The notes: generated from the letters alone by a model not told the origin. Positions 1-7,499 are shown, counted from the stretch's first letter. The stretch is 9,181 nucleotides of DNA from an uncultured Spirochaetaceae bacterium (GCA_902772605.1 CACYBG010000256.1:1-9181), one strand, 5' to 3'. A program made the numbers and translations.

Positions 1-1
1 T

Positions 2-727
2 CATTTTTATCAGTTCAATACGAACGAAGAAATTTCTCCGCGCATTGTTCCTGATGCATGCATAGACATTCTTTTTGAATACGATCCTGAACGCCCTGGA
101 CACATGCATTCATACGTTGCGGGAACAAAACTTGAATACATGACGGATCCGAGACTTTTTCACAAGGAAGTTTTTGGAGTCAGATTCATGCCCGGCAATC
201 ATCCGGAATTACTGAACATTACGATGAAAAAATTACTCAACAACAGATTCAACACGGAAGAAGTTTTAAACGGCGACAAGGAATGGCTGAATCTCATGGC
301 ACAGAAAACTGACTTTCACGAACGGATACAAACTTTTCTGGAATACTACACGAAGATTGAAAAGACAAAGGCAAGACTCTACGGAAAAAAAGAACTCTTG
401 CAGGCCGTAAAGAAATTTGCATACGAGTCCAACGGAAAAATAAAGATTCACGAGCTTGAAGAACGCACAGGCTATACCGGGCGTTACATAAACAAAATCT
501 TCATTGAAGAAATGGGATTTTCTCCAAAGATTTTCTGCAAGATAATTCAGTTTCAAAAGGCTCTGGAAATTCTAAACAGCGGACGGCCTGAAGATATGAA
601 AAAAACTTCCGTTGAACTCGGCTATTACGACCATAGTCAGTTCATCCGCGATTTCACAAAATTCTGCGGAATCACACCGCTGAAATATTTAAATATGCGC
701 AAAAAACTTACGGGTCAGGGCAAATAG
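2..727 (+). CDS. AraC-family transcriptional regulator, 5' end cut by window edge
   Basis: The reading frame is open from base 2, so the gene begins outside the window; 241 residues are visible. The C-terminal ~100 residues form a typical AraC/XylS DNA-binding domain. A first helix-turn-helix lies around visible residues 148-170 (IHELEERTGYTGRYINKIF). A second lies around 199-222 (TSVELGYYDHSQFIRDFTKF), followed by the usual GITPLKYL ending. The N-terminal part contains PDACIDILFEYD and, about 17 residues on, YVAG. This resembles the sensor domain of AraC proteins of the DUF6597 type, where a P-D-x-C-I pattern is common. The ATG at 104 falls inside this conserved domain, so it is not the true start. 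The gene converges on the acetyltransferase gene. The ligand and targets cannot be read from the sequence. Confidence 0.88.
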   Translation, partial: HFYQFNTNEEISPRIVPDACIDILFEYDPERPGHMHSYVAGTKLEYMTDPRLFHKEVFGVRFMPGNHPELLNITMKKLLNNRFNTEEVLNGDKEWLNLMAQKTDFHERIQTFLEYYTKIEKTKARLYGKKELLQAVKKFAYESNGKIKIHELEERTGYTGRYINKIFIEEMGFSPKIFCKIIQFQKALEILNSGRPEDMKKTSVELGYYDHSQFIRDFTKFCGITPLKYLNMRKKLTGQGK

Positions 728-818
728 ATTTTGGAAAAGAGAGCAAAACCGATGCTTTTGTTTTCATGCCGAAGCCCCACTGCTGATTTGCAATCTGTCG
801 CTCTTTAAAAATCCGCAC

Positions 819-1670
819 CTACATCAGGTAGATGATTTTATAGTCGCCGCACCTTGTAAATCCTGATTTTTCATAAAGCCTGATTGCCGCCTCGTTTTTT
901 CTGTTCACGAAAAGTATGCAGGACTTGTTTTTTTTCGCTGCCTCGACTTTCAGACATTCCATCAGATATGTTGCAATTCCGTTTTTTCTGAAGGGTTCCG
1001 CCGTAAAGACTCCGCCAATCAGCTGATATGAATCCGTTTCTCCGTTGATTTGGGACTTGCAGACAATCCTTCCGATCTGGTCGATTGCCGCATGAATCTT
1101 TCCTGCCTTCAAAAGCCGGTCCATTGCAAAACGTTCGGCTGAAAGATTTATGTCCATGCCTTCAGGAACGACTTCTTCCTTTATATATGAAATCTGGAGC
1201 GGGAACAGGAAGTCGGAATCGTCTTTCGTGCACTGTCGGAAACTGAGACAGTCCTTTTCGACTTTTTCAATCCGTGGCTTTTTTGCTTCCATAAAATAAA
1301 AGTCGCGCTGTTCCTTTAAGCTTTGTTTTTTTGCCGAATCGATGCAGAATTTTACGAAATCGACGCTGGATTTTTCACCGGATACGCAGAAAGCAAGGTT
1401 CTCTGAAAAAAAATCCTTCATGGCATGTTCAACGTCGGAGGCTTTTTCAAGGAAAAACGGCAGTACGGTTCCGCCCTTGGAATAATAGAAAAGTCCGCAA
1501 ATCAAAACGTCATCGCCGATTTCACGGACTACAATCTGAACGTCCGCATCCTTCTGATAGAGTTTTTCGACCAACTGTACGCAGAGTTTTTCATAGGGCG
1601 TGATGAAATTCTTGGTCATCTGAAATAAACTGTTGCTCTTGCCGACGGGAATTATTTTAACCTGTTCCAT
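819..1670 (-). CDS. GNAT-family N-acetyltransferase with an unassigned N-terminal half
   Basis: The product has 283 residues. The C-terminal ~140 residues carry the GNAT acetyl-CoA-binding signature. Motif A is at about 216-240 (QLIGGVFTAEPFRKNGIA), with the pyrophosphate-binding loop R-K-N-G-I-A at 228-233. Motif B follows at 256-271 (NRKNEAAIRLYEKSGF). The first ~140 residues match nothing I recognise; they are soluble and mixed alpha/beta in character, and may be a degenerate second GNAT fold or a substrate domain. The chosen ATG has only a close AAGG (2 nt away) in place of a normal ribosome site. A GATAAT box lies just upstream, so a nearly leaderless message is possible. No other in-frame start has a better site; the next Met is residue 18. 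The substrate is unknown. Confidence 0.85.
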   Translation of the reverse strand: MEQVKIIPVGKSNSLFQMTKNFITPYEKLCVQLVEKLYQKDADVQIVVREIGDDVLICGLFYYSKGGTVLPFFLEKASDVEHAMKDFFSENLAFCVSGEKSSVDFVKFCIDSAKKQSLKEQRDFYFMEAKKPRIEKVEKDCLSFRQCTKDDSDFLFPLQISYIKEEVVPEGMDINLSAERFAMDRLLKAGKIHAAIDQIGRIVCKSQINGETDSYQLIGGVFTAEPFRKNGIATYLMECLKVEAAKKNKSCILFVNRKNEAAIRLYEKSGFTRCGDYKIIYLM

Positions 1671-1678
1671 ACCTTAAA

Positions 1679-1694
1679 ATTATCGGAAGATAAT
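1679..1694. promoter_or_regulatory. Small perfect inverted repeat just upstream of the acetyltransferase start
   Basis: ATTATC and GATAAT form a perfect 6-bp inverted repeat around a 4-nt loop, 8 nt before the ATG. Read on the minus strand, the arm nearer the gene is GATAAT, a five-of-six match to a -10 box. No good -35 sits 17 nt upstream (TTAAAC, three of six). It could be a small operator overlapping the promoter or a hairpin hiding the start codon. Which of these is right is inference. Confidence 0.3.
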
Positions 1695-1764
1695 GACCGC
1701 TGTTTAATGTGGCAAACATTCATTCTCCGAACGAAAATTTGTTTCACGGTTCGTGCGATTCTGC

Positions 1765-1807
1765 AAAAAAAAGGAACGTCCCCTTTATGGAAAAACGTTC
1801 CTTTTTT
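1765..1807 (-). terminator. Strong intrinsic terminator of the UPF0210 gene, possibly bidirectional
   Basis: Two 13-nt arms, AAAAAAGGAACGT (1767-1779) and ACGTTCCTTTTTT (1795-1807), are perfect complements around a 15-nt loop. On the minus strand the hairpin ends in a run of eight T and begins 5 nt after the UPF0210 stop codon. The plus strand also ends in six T, so it could stop transcription both ways. Confidence 0.9.
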
Positions 1808-1812
1808 AACGG

Positions 1813-3174
1813 CTAGTTTCTGAATGAGTGAATCGGTGCAGGAATCCTTCCGCCCCTGTTGATGAAGTCTGCGCAGGAGAATGTGTTTACATCGATTACC
1901 GGACAACCGCCTAGGAGCCCGCCGAATTCAACCCAGTCGCCCGGTTTTTTGCCTGGTGCCGGAATCAGTCGTACTGCCGTGGTCTTGTTGTTCACCATAC
2001 CGATGGCCATTTCATCTGCCATGATTCCGCTTATGGTCGTTGCCGGAGTGTCTCCAGGTATTGCAATCATGTCCAATCCTACTGAACATACGCAGGTCAT
2101 CGCCTCAAGTTTTTCAAGCGTGATGCTGTGCTGCTTTACGGCGTTTATCATTCCCTCGTCTTCGCTTACCGGGATGAATGCTCCGCTCAATCCTCCGACG
2201 TTGGTGCTTGCCATGACTCCGCCTTTTTTCACCATGTCTGTGAGCATTGCAAGTGCTGCCGTCGTTCCCGGTGCTCCAGCTCCTTCAAGACCGATTTCTT
2301 CAAGGATGCGTGCTACTGAATCTCCAACTGCCGGTGTCGGTGCCAAAGACAAATCCAAAATTCCGAAATCGACTCCAAGACGTTTTGCGGCTTCGGTTCC
2401 GACCAGTTGCCCCATGCGCGTAATCTTGAATGCCATCTTCTTGATTCCGTCTGCAAGTTCATTGATCGGGCGACCCTTGTATTCGCGTGCTGCTGCAAGG
2501 ATTACTCCAGGACCCGAAACACCGACGTTCAGTACTGCGTCACCTTCTCCCGGACCGTGGAAAGCTCCTGCCATGAAAGGATTGTCTTCTGGAGCGTTCG
2601 TAAATACGACCAGTTTTGCGCATCCGTTTATCGGCTTGTCCTTTGAAACTTCCGCCGTCCTTTTGATTATTTCACCCATGAGTTTTACGGCATCCATATT
2701 GATTCCGTTTTTGGTTGTACCGACGTTTACGGAAGAACAGACGCGTTCGGTTGAATTCAATGCTTCCGGGATGGACTCAATCAGGGTTCTGTCGCCCGGG
2801 GTGATTCCCTTTTGGACGAGTGCAGAAAATCCTCCGACAAAATCGATGTTGAGTTCTTTTGCAGCCTTATCCAGGACCACAGCCCATTCAACGTAGGATT
2901 TTTCTCCGCTTGGTTCTGCAACCATGGAAATCGGCGTGACGGAAATGCGCTTGTTGATTATCGGGACTCCGAATTCCTTTTCAATGTCCTGACCGACCCT
3001 GACCAGGTTGCCCGCATAACGCATGATTTTATCATACACCTTCTGGCGGCTTCTTTTTCCGTCTTCGCATGCACAATCCCTCAGGGAGATGCCCATCGTA
3101 ATAGCACGCACGTCCAGCTTGTGTCGCATGAACATGTTGACTGTTTCTTCAATTTCGACCGGTGAAAAAATCAT
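1813..3174 (-). CDS. UPF0210 / DUF711 (PFL-like) family protein
   Basis: The product has 453 residues, the usual full length for this family. It is highly conserved and glycine-rich throughout. Readable blocks are [15 protein letters not shown] (114-128), [14 protein letters not shown] (150-163), [19 protein letters not shown] (206-224), [20 protein letters not shown] (291-310) and [12 protein letters not shown] (417-428). Family members are described as structurally related to pyruvate formate-lyase-like barrels, but their reaction is not established, so none is assigned here. The start is supported by GAGGA 6 nt before the ATG. UPF0210 genes are often paired with a small ACT-domain (UPF0237) gene. 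Here the upstream neighbour is divergent and a terminator follows at once, so the gene appears to stand alone. The predicted product is cytoplasmic, with no signal peptide or membrane segment. Confidence 0.94.
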   Translation of the reverse strand: MIFSPVEIEETVNMFMRHKLDVRAITMGISLRDCACEDGKRSRQKVYDKIMRYAGNLVRVGQDIEKEFGVPIINKRISVTPISMVAEPSGEKSYVEWAVVLDKAAKELNIDFVGGFSALVQKGITPGDRTLIESIPEALNSTERVCSSVNVGTTKNGINMDAVKLMGEIIKRTAEVSKDKPINGCAKLVVFTNAPEDNPFMAGAFHGPGEGDAVLNVGVSGPGVILAAAREYKGRPINELADGIKKMAFKITRMGQLVGTEAAKRLGVDFGILDLSLAPTPAVGDSVARILEEIGLEGAGAPGTTAALAMLTDMVKKGGVMASTNVGGLSGAFIPVSEDEGMINAVKQHSITLEKLEAMTCVCSVGLDMIAIPGDTPATTISGIMADEMAIGMVNNKTTAVRLIPAPGKKPGDWVEFGGLLGGCPVIDVNTFSCADFINRGGRIPAPIHSFRN

Positions 3175-3220
3175 GTGTTTCCTCGTTTGAGTAAAATTGG
3201 GCGATGCTGAAAATCAGGAG

Positions 3221-3250
3221 AGTAAATCAACATACCCTAGGCTGGGTCAA
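3221..3250 (-). promoter_or_regulatory. Candidate promoter for the UPF0210 gene
   Basis: On the minus strand TTGACC (3245-3250; five of six to the -35 consensus) is followed after 18 nt by TTTACT (3221-3226; four of six to the -10 consensus). This would give a leader of about 40 nt before the ATG at 3174. It is a plausible sigma-70-type promoter, judged by eye only. Confidence 0.4.
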
Positions 3251-3349
3251 CGCTTATGGATTTTATGGCCGCTGACCGCAATTCCCTTGATTTTATCCTA
3301 TTGCAGGAATCTTTTCAACTTTGCAATTCACAGAATTTTGTTTCGCTTC

Positions 3350-3378
3350 TTCCAAAAATCCGATTATGATGATATAAT
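3350..3378 (+). promoter_or_regulatory. Candidate promoter for the DUF2804-cfpA run
   Basis: A perfect TATAAT lies at 3373-3378. The hexamer 17 nt upstream is TTCCAA (3350-3355), a poor -35, so the promoter would lean on the -10 box or an activator. Transcription from here would give a leader of about 120 nt that includes the hairpin at 3432-3481. Confidence 0.4.
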
Positions 3379-3431
3379 GGAAGAAGTTCGATAGCCTCTC
3401 AATAAATCGGGAAGAGAGTTAATGGGGGTGT

Positions 3432-3489
3432 CGTGTTCTGAAACTGTATTGACGGCATGGCTTCATGTCAGTTCAGAACCGTTTTCTTT
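3432..3489 (+). terminator. Leader hairpin with T-rich tail, possible attenuator
   Basis: GTTCTGAAACTG (3435-3446) pairs with CAGTTCAGAAC (3469-3479) through 11 base pairs with a single bulged A. Two further C-G pairs are possible at the base. The inner part can fold as CATG-GCTT-CATG. GTTTTCTTT follows the stem at once, giving the outline of an intrinsic terminator. It sits between the TATAAT at 3373 and the start codon at 3507, so it would act as an attenuator or an mRNA 5' stabiliser. No alternative antiterminator pairing was found by eye. Confidence 0.45.
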
Positions 3490-3506
3490 AAGAAAGTAGC
3501 GAAAAA

Positions 3507-4577
3507 ATGTTATATGTAAGAAATGCTGAAAAATGTCCGGAACGACTCGTAAAAAACGGAAAATGCATTTTCGGGGGGTATGACGGTCATCCCGAAAGGC
3601 TTGATATCCGGGGTCTTTCAAGAGTCTATCTGGATTTGCCGATTCCGAAATTCCTAACGAACCTCCGTATAAACAGCCGCCTTACCTTTTATTTTTCCAT
3701 TGGCGAATACATAGGCTCCGTCGATTTTTTTGACGCAAAGGTTTTCGGTCTGGTACAGGTCGTTTTTTGGAACATGAGTACGAAACAGCGTTTTTCATAC
3801 CGTTCGGTCATGGGCCCCAGAAGGCGATTGGTACCGCACAGTCTGATCAAGGCCGCTACATCAAGCTATAAAAAATCAAGATACGTAAGAATCAGCTGGG
3901 ACAGGCCTGCAAACAAGCTTTCTGCAATACTTCATTTGAAGGGTGATTCGGTCAGACCATCCGTCGAAGGTGCAATCAGGGCTTTCCTTCCTGAAATTTC
4001 CGACGAAGAGGTGACTTTGGTCCTTCCTGCACCTACGTTGAGAAGGGGGTCAGCAAGATATAATGCCGCCCTTCAGATTCATGGTGCCATAAGCCTTGTT
4101 GAGCGCAATCATGAGAAAAAGCTTATGGATGATGCGGACGGACTTGCGTTTTTGGACATAAACAGAACGTACATGAAATTTTTGAACTGGACCGAATTTC
4201 TGACCGGAATGGGCTTTGTCGGGGGCAAAAGAATCCTGTTCAGGATAGAAGCGGGGTCCCAGGATGCGGTTGATCCTGACAGATACAACGGAAACACCCT
4301 TTTTTATGACGGTAAAAAAACCTTGCTTCCGCCTGTTGTTATTACACATACCTATGGTATAATGAAGAGTTGGAACATACAGGATACCGAGAATATGATT
4401 GATTTGACGTTCTCTCCGCTTTCCGACCATCGAAGCCTGGTGGATACGATGGTTTTCAAGATGAACTACCATACAATCTATGGAACGTTCAGCGGCGTTT
4501 TGATGACTGGCGACGGTGAGAAAATCAGCATAAATTCGATTCCGGGACTGACCAAGACGAATTTCATTCGCCTGTAG
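3507..4577 (+). CDS. DUF2804-like protein upstream of cfpA
   Basis: The product has 356 residues, with no signal peptide or membrane span. The C-terminal half follows the pattern I associate with DUF2804: a D-x-N-R-T-Y-M block with a nearby Trp (217-228, then GMGFVGGKRI), then NTLFYDGKKTLLPP (263-276), then a beta-rich stretch DLTFSPLSDHRS (299-310), and a closing YGTFSGVLMTGDGEKISI (325-342). The N-terminal KNGKCIFGGYD (16-26) resembles the 'G-x-x-x-x-G-Y/W' opening of that family. The usual final Glu and Trp are absent, so this is a divergent member. No enzymatic role is established. The ribosome site is weak (AAGAAAG, 10 nt before the ATG). It lies 59 nt upstream of cfpA on the same strand, so co-transcription is likely. 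Confidence 0.65.
   Translation: MLYVRNAEKCPERLVKNGKCIFGGYDGHPERLDIRGLSRVYLDLPIPKFLTNLRINSRLTFYFSIGEYIGSVDFFDAKVFGLVQVVFWNMSTKQRFSYRSVMGPRRRLVPHSLIKAATSSYKKSRYVRISWDRPANKLSAILHLKGDSVRPSVEGAIRAFLPEISDEEVTLVLPAPTLRRGSARYNAALQIHGAISLVERNHEKKLMDDADGLAFLDINRTYMKFLNWTEFLTGMGFVGGKRILFRIEAGSQDAVDPDRYNGNTLFYDGKKTLLPPVVITHTYGIMKSWNIQDTENMIDLTFSPLSDHRSLVDTMVFKMNYHTIYGTFSGVLMTGDGEKISINSIPGLTKTNFIRL
4336..4363 (+). promoter_or_regulatory. Candidate internal promoter for cfpA
   Basis: Inside the DUF2804-like gene, TTGTTA (4336-4341; four of six) and a perfect TATAAT (4358-4363) are separated by 16 nt. They lie about 270 nt before the cfpA start. CfpA is an abundant structural protein in treponemes, so a second promoter independent of the attenuated leader would make sense. 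This is inference from two hexamers. Confidence 0.35.
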
Positions 4578-4590
4578 TTTCGGGTGATTC

Positions 4591-4618
4591 AATCCGGATG
4601 TATGCCTTATGACGGATT
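4591..4618 (+). other. Short inverted repeat before the cfpA ribosome site
   Basis: AATCCG (4591-4596) and CGGATT (4613-4618) can pair around a 16-nt loop, 5 nt before the GAGGAG ribosome site of cfpA. The stem is short and no T-run follows (only TTAA), so it is not a convincing terminator. It may be a processing site or affect translation. Confidence 0.25.
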
Positions 4619-4636
4619 TTAATGAGGAGAAAATAT

Positions 4637-6655
4637 ATGGCTGACGAAACGAATAGGGGTTCGACAAGAGCATTTGAACCTGGCACCTTTGAACGGACCA
4701 GAAAAAATATCGGTCCTCTTGATGAAACGGAAAGAATGCAGATGGCACAGAAAATCGGAGGGGAGGTTCTGCCTGAAAAATCAATCCCTCTGGATCCTTC
4801 AAAAATGCCTAAAAAGCGCAATGCCACAGTGATTGCCAGACCGACCGGCCATTCATCATCAGACATTTCTGCAAGAAGCGCATCCCTTTCAGCGACTTCC
4901 GGTGCGGGAAACGTTAAAAAGACGACTTACAGCAGCGACATCATGAAAAAAACGGATGATGATTTGCCTGCCGTAACTGCAAAAGACCTGAAGCTGATGA
5001 ACAAGCTGATGATGGAAGAGGAATATCAGATAAAGACCGACAGGGGATTCTTGAATTTCTTCTATAATCTGTCATCAAAAAACAAGGAAAAAATCTCCAG
5101 GGATTACGGCGAATACAAGGTCAAGAAGCAGGTCGAGCATCTTCAGGTTTTCATCACGACGATAAAGACTTTCATCCAGCTTTCACCTGATACATACAAG
5201 GCAAACATTGCAACCGAATCAGACTTGAAGTACAAATTCCTGCGTACTGTCGGAAAGTGGAACCTTAAGACCATTCGTCCGTTGGCAGCGGAGCTTGAAC
5301 AGATGTCCGACTCGCTGACGGTTCCGATGATGATTCCATACGTAAAGGCCATGTATCATGAAATCATCACGATTTATTATATCGGTGAACAGCAGATTCC
5401 GGCGCTGATTAAGGAAATCTATGCCGATTTGAGCAAATTCCCGAATCTTGACAAGAACTACCTTCAGTCTCTGGCCAAGGAAGGAATAACCGAGTGGCTT
5501 TATGTGCACAGTCAGATTCTCAAGGGACTTTATCCGCTTCTGATGCGCATGTGCAGTCAGGTTTACGTCGAATTCCCGGAATTCTTCACAAAGCAGATTG
5601 CCCAGATTCTGCAGTTCGTAGGACTTTCAAAATTCGACCTGCTTCTGCCTGAGAAGAAAAAGAAGTCTGCCGAAGAACTCAAGAAAGAGGAAGAGGAAGC
5701 CCGTAAAAAGGCCGAGGAAAGGAGACACGTTCCAGGAAAAAGGGATGAACTGGTCAATATGGGACTTAAGCTTTTGGAACAGCTTTTCCCGGATGCAGGA
5801 TTCAGCAATCTGGAGTCTCACCCGGACATGTTCCCGTATTTCCAGCCGATTTACAAATTCAACGACGGTTTCAACATGCTCAGCCCTGAGAACGGACTTC
5901 AGGTTACAATCGTCCTGATTAAGATTCTGGATGATTTGTTCCACGGATGCAGAAACGTCAATTTCAATATCAAGGCTGATGAAAAGCTTGGTGCACTGGA
6001 TGACAGCTTTGCAGACGTAATGTCGGATTGGGGTTCATACATTGACGATTTGTTCTCTAAAAAACTTGGCGATTATATCAGGAACTTCATGAATTCCTTC
6101 TATTCACAGGCGGATTATCCGACTACGAATTATGGAAAGGAAAACATAAACAACATACTTTGGCGCGAAAAACTTTATTTCCTGCCGAACCTGAAATTCT
6201 CTGCACCGACTTTGAATAAGCCGCGCAACGACAGCAAGTATAAGCCGCTTTACAGCCGAACCGATTATGTCAGGACCGTTTTCACCGTATTGGGTCGCCG
6301 CATAGATGAAAATGCAGCATCCAAGAAGCCTGTTCTCGGAATCCTCAATCCTTGGGAACGCTACGAATTCGACATTCCGAACGTCGTTTCAAAGCGTCTG
6401 GATGTTCTGCTCGGTGCAAAAAAGGATGACGCACATACGGCAGCAACGAACGCCAACTTGATTAAGTATACGCTCTGTATTTCAGCGGTCCTTGACTGGT
6501 GGGTGAACAACGTTTCAAGTCCTGCATATACGACCGATGCAATGTTCTTCTACAGGGTCAATGCAGAGGGCGGTCCGGAATTTTCTGCGGAGCTTCGTTC
6601 AGACCAGAACCAGGTATTTGTCGATGCAATCAAAAAGGCTGTGGCAAAAAAATAA
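4637..6655 (+). CDS. cfpA: Cytoplasmic filament protein A (CfpA), treponemal
   Basis: The product has 672 residues, about the length of the 78-79 kDa CfpA of Treponema. CfpA forms the ribbon of cytoplasmic filaments that runs under the periplasmic flagella; mutants in T. denticola show defects in chromosome segregation and cell division. The sequence is soluble, with no signal peptide. Residues 1-110 are Ser/Thr-rich and probably flexible (MADETNRGSTRAFEPGTF at the start). From ~115 it is strongly helical, and 339-370 is a Lys/Glu-rich, probably coiled, segment (EELKKEEEEARKKAEERR). No standard enzymatic motif is seen. An ATG lies 15 nt upstream at 4622, but GAGGAG (4624-4629) sits 7 nt before the ATG at 4637, which I take as the start. 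The assignment is by recognition of length, composition and N-terminus; an alignment would settle it. Confidence 0.78.
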   Translation: MADETNRGSTRAFEPGTFERTRKNIGPLDETERMQMAQKIGGEVLPEKSIPLDPSKMPKKRNATVIARPTGHSSSDISARSASLSATSGAGNVKKTTYSSDIMKKTDDDLPAVTAKDLKLMNKLMMEEEYQIKTDRGFLNFFYNLSSKNKEKISRDYGEYKVKKQVEHLQVFITTIKTFIQLSPDTYKANIATESDLKYKFLRTVGKWNLKTIRPLAAELEQMSDSLTVPMMIPYVKAMYHEIITIYYIGEQQIPALIKEIYADLSKFPNLDKNYLQSLAKEGITEWLYVHSQILKGLYPLLMRMCSQVYVEFPEFFTKQIAQILQFVGLSKFDLLLPEKKKKSAEELKKEEEEARKKAEERRHVPGKRDELVNMGLKLLEQLFPDAGFSNLESHPDMFPYFQPIYKFNDGFNMLSPENGLQVTIVLIKILDDLFHGCRNVNFNIKADEKLGALDDSFADVMSDWGSYIDDLFSKKLGDYIRNFMNSFYSQADYPTTNYGKENINNILWREKLYFLPNLKFSAPTLNKPRNDSKYKPLYSRTDYVRTVFTVLGRRIDENAASKKPVLGILNPWERYEFDIPNVVSKRLDVLLGAKKDDAHTAATNANLIKYTLCISAVLDWWVNNVSSPAYTTDAMFFYRVNAEGGPEFSAELRSDQNQVFVDAIKKAVAKK

Positions 6656-6667
6656 GGGTAATTTCGG

Positions 6668-6707
6668 CAATCCTAAAAAATCGTTGGAAGCGGGGTTTTA
6701 GGACTTG
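6668..6707 (+). other. Hairpin between cfpA and the membrane-protein gene
   Basis: TCCTAAAA (6671-6678) and TTTTAGGA (6696-6703) are perfect 8-nt complements. CAA and TTG just outside them can extend the stem past a bulged C. No T-run follows, so it is not a standard terminator. Between a very highly expressed gene and a lesser one it could be an mRNA 3'-end stabiliser or partial stop for cfpA. Confidence 0.4.
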
Positions 6708-6761
6708 CAGTGTTCCCAGGTATTTCAACGGTGAGACATCAGTTTTTTACTGGAGGTGGAA

Positions 6762-7415
6762 ATGTCTTCTGGATTGTTTTTCAGCGCATTGGCAGTCGTT
6801 CTCGGCATTTTTTGTGCCGTGCTGACTGATTTCAGCATAAAGATTGTGGTTATTGGGCTTGGTGCCATTGCAATTGTCAAGGGTGTCTTTGATTTCATCA
6901 GGCTTCGACCGATGGTTTCAAAGGAGGATACGGTTTTTCACAGGACCGTATTAATCCGCAGTCTGGTGAGTATCGTCATTGGACTTGTTGCGGTTGCCCT
7001 TCCGATGGTCTTTTTCAAGACTGCTGAAACGGTCGTCCATGTCATGCTTTACGTTCTGGGAATCTATTTCCTGTTCTGCGCAATCGGCGGAATGGTGATT
7101 GTTAGGCGCATGAAAAATGCTGAGCTTCAGACCAAACCGTATAGTTCATCCATTGCGGTCTATCTATTGATTTCCATACTCCTTTTCCTGCTGGCGACGA
7201 TTGGCGTGAAAAACATACTTAGGGGGGCCGGAATCATAGTTGCAATCTGCGGTGTGTTCGGATGCATCTATTCGTGGAGAAATCGACCTCAGTCCTTGAC
7301 TCCGGATTCCATTGAAACTGAAGATGCCGAAGTGATTGAAGCGGTAGTAAAGGAAGAAACGCCGGTCGATGAACCTGATAAGGCTGACGGAAAACCTGAG
7401 GATGCCGACGAGTAG
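6762..7415 (+). CDS. DUF308/HdeD-like six-segment membrane protein with acidic tail
   Basis: The product has 217 residues. Six hydrophobic segments lie at about 5-22, 28-46, 64-84, 91-114, 129-147 and 155-171, each pair joined by a short loop. This is the three-hairpin layout of the DUF308/HdeD family of inner-membrane proteins. HdeD of E. coli has been linked to acid resistance, but that role should not be carried over. Residues 178-217 form a very acidic, probably disordered cytoplasmic tail (ETEDAEVIEAVVKEET), which is not part of the core fold. The start at 6762 has GGAGGT 4 nt upstream; a GTG at 6756 overlaps that site and is rejected. The gene lies 106 nt after cfpA and is followed by a strong terminator, so it is likely the last gene of the run. 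Family membership is inferred from topology. Confidence 0.68.
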   Translation: MSSGLFFSALAVVLGIFCAVLTDFSIKIVVIGLGAIAIVKGVFDFIRLRPMVSKEDTVFHRTVLIRSLVSIVIGLVAVALPMVFFKTAETVVHVMLYVLGIYFLFCAIGGMVIVRRMKNAELQTKPYSSSIAVYLLISILLFLLATIGVKNILRGAGIIVAICGVFGCIYSWRNRPQSLTPDSIETEDAEVIEAVVKEETPVDEPDKADGKPEDADE

Positions 7416-7426
7416 AAATGAAATGC

Positions 7427-7457
7427 GTGGACCTGTGAAAATGGGTCCACTTTTTTT
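7427..7457 (+). terminator. Strong intrinsic terminator ending the cfpA run
   Basis: GTGGACC (7427-7433) and GGTCCAC (7444-7450) form a perfect 7-bp GC-rich stem with a 10-nt loop, followed at once by seven T. It starts 11 nt after the stop codon of the membrane-protein gene. It also separates this run from the convergent lipoprotein genes. Confidence 0.92.
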
Positions 7458-7466
7458 CGGGGCTTT

Positions 7467-7499
7467 AGGAAACCACTGATTAATACAGGATGCATTTCC
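7467..7499. repeat. Repeat copy A, ~30 bp, abutting the lipoprotein stop codon
   Basis: Bases 7467-7496 match, in the opposite orientation, bases 9057-9085. They share the 15-nt core CTGATTAATACAGGA, preceded by AGGAA(A)CC and followed by GCATT. By my alignment there are two substitutions and one extra A in 30 positions. Copy A is itself bounded by GGAAA and TTTCC, which can pair, with a near-palindrome (CTG-ATTAAT-A-CAG) inside. It begins directly outside the stop codon of the minus-strand lipoprotein gene. It resembles one end of the larger element at 8991-9089. Confidence 0.7.

Larger units (their letters stand above)
3175..3506. other. Divergent intergenic region between the UPF0210 and DUF2804-like genes
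   Basis: This 332-nt stretch holds no convincing gene. It contains a candidate minus-strand promoter for the UPF0210 gene (3221-3250), a plus-strand TATAAT box (3373-3378), and a long leader with a stable hairpin followed by a T-rich run (3432-3489). A 65-codon TTG-initiated frame at 3197-3394 overlaps the promoter and lacks a ribosome site. I looked for tRNA, SRP RNA and tmRNA hallmarks by eye and saw none. An uncharacterised small RNA remains possible. Confidence 0.6.

Noticed and set aside
744..764. CAAAA...TTTTG hairpin followed by TTTT after the AraC gene
   Set aside because: The stem is only five A/T-rich pairs. It may contribute to termination between the convergent genes, but it is too weak to call.
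1859..2896. Long plus-strand frame of 345 codons
   Set aside because: It lies entirely antisense to the highly conserved UPF0210 gene, and its Ser/Pro/Thr-rich product is typical of a shadow frame.
3197..3394. 65-codon plus-strand frame starting at TTG, with a hydrophobic middle
   Set aside because: It has a TTG start, no ribosome site, and overlaps both promoter candidates of the divergent region. It ends just after a TATAAT box. A real small membrane protein is not excluded but is not supported.
4622..4636. Upstream ATG extending cfpA by five residues
   Set aside because: The GAGGAG ribosome site overlaps these codons and is correctly spaced for the ATG at 4637.
4050..4802. 250-codon minus-strand frame
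   Set aside because: It is antisense to the DUF2804-like gene and the start of cfpA, has no ribosome site, and its product matches no recognisable protein.
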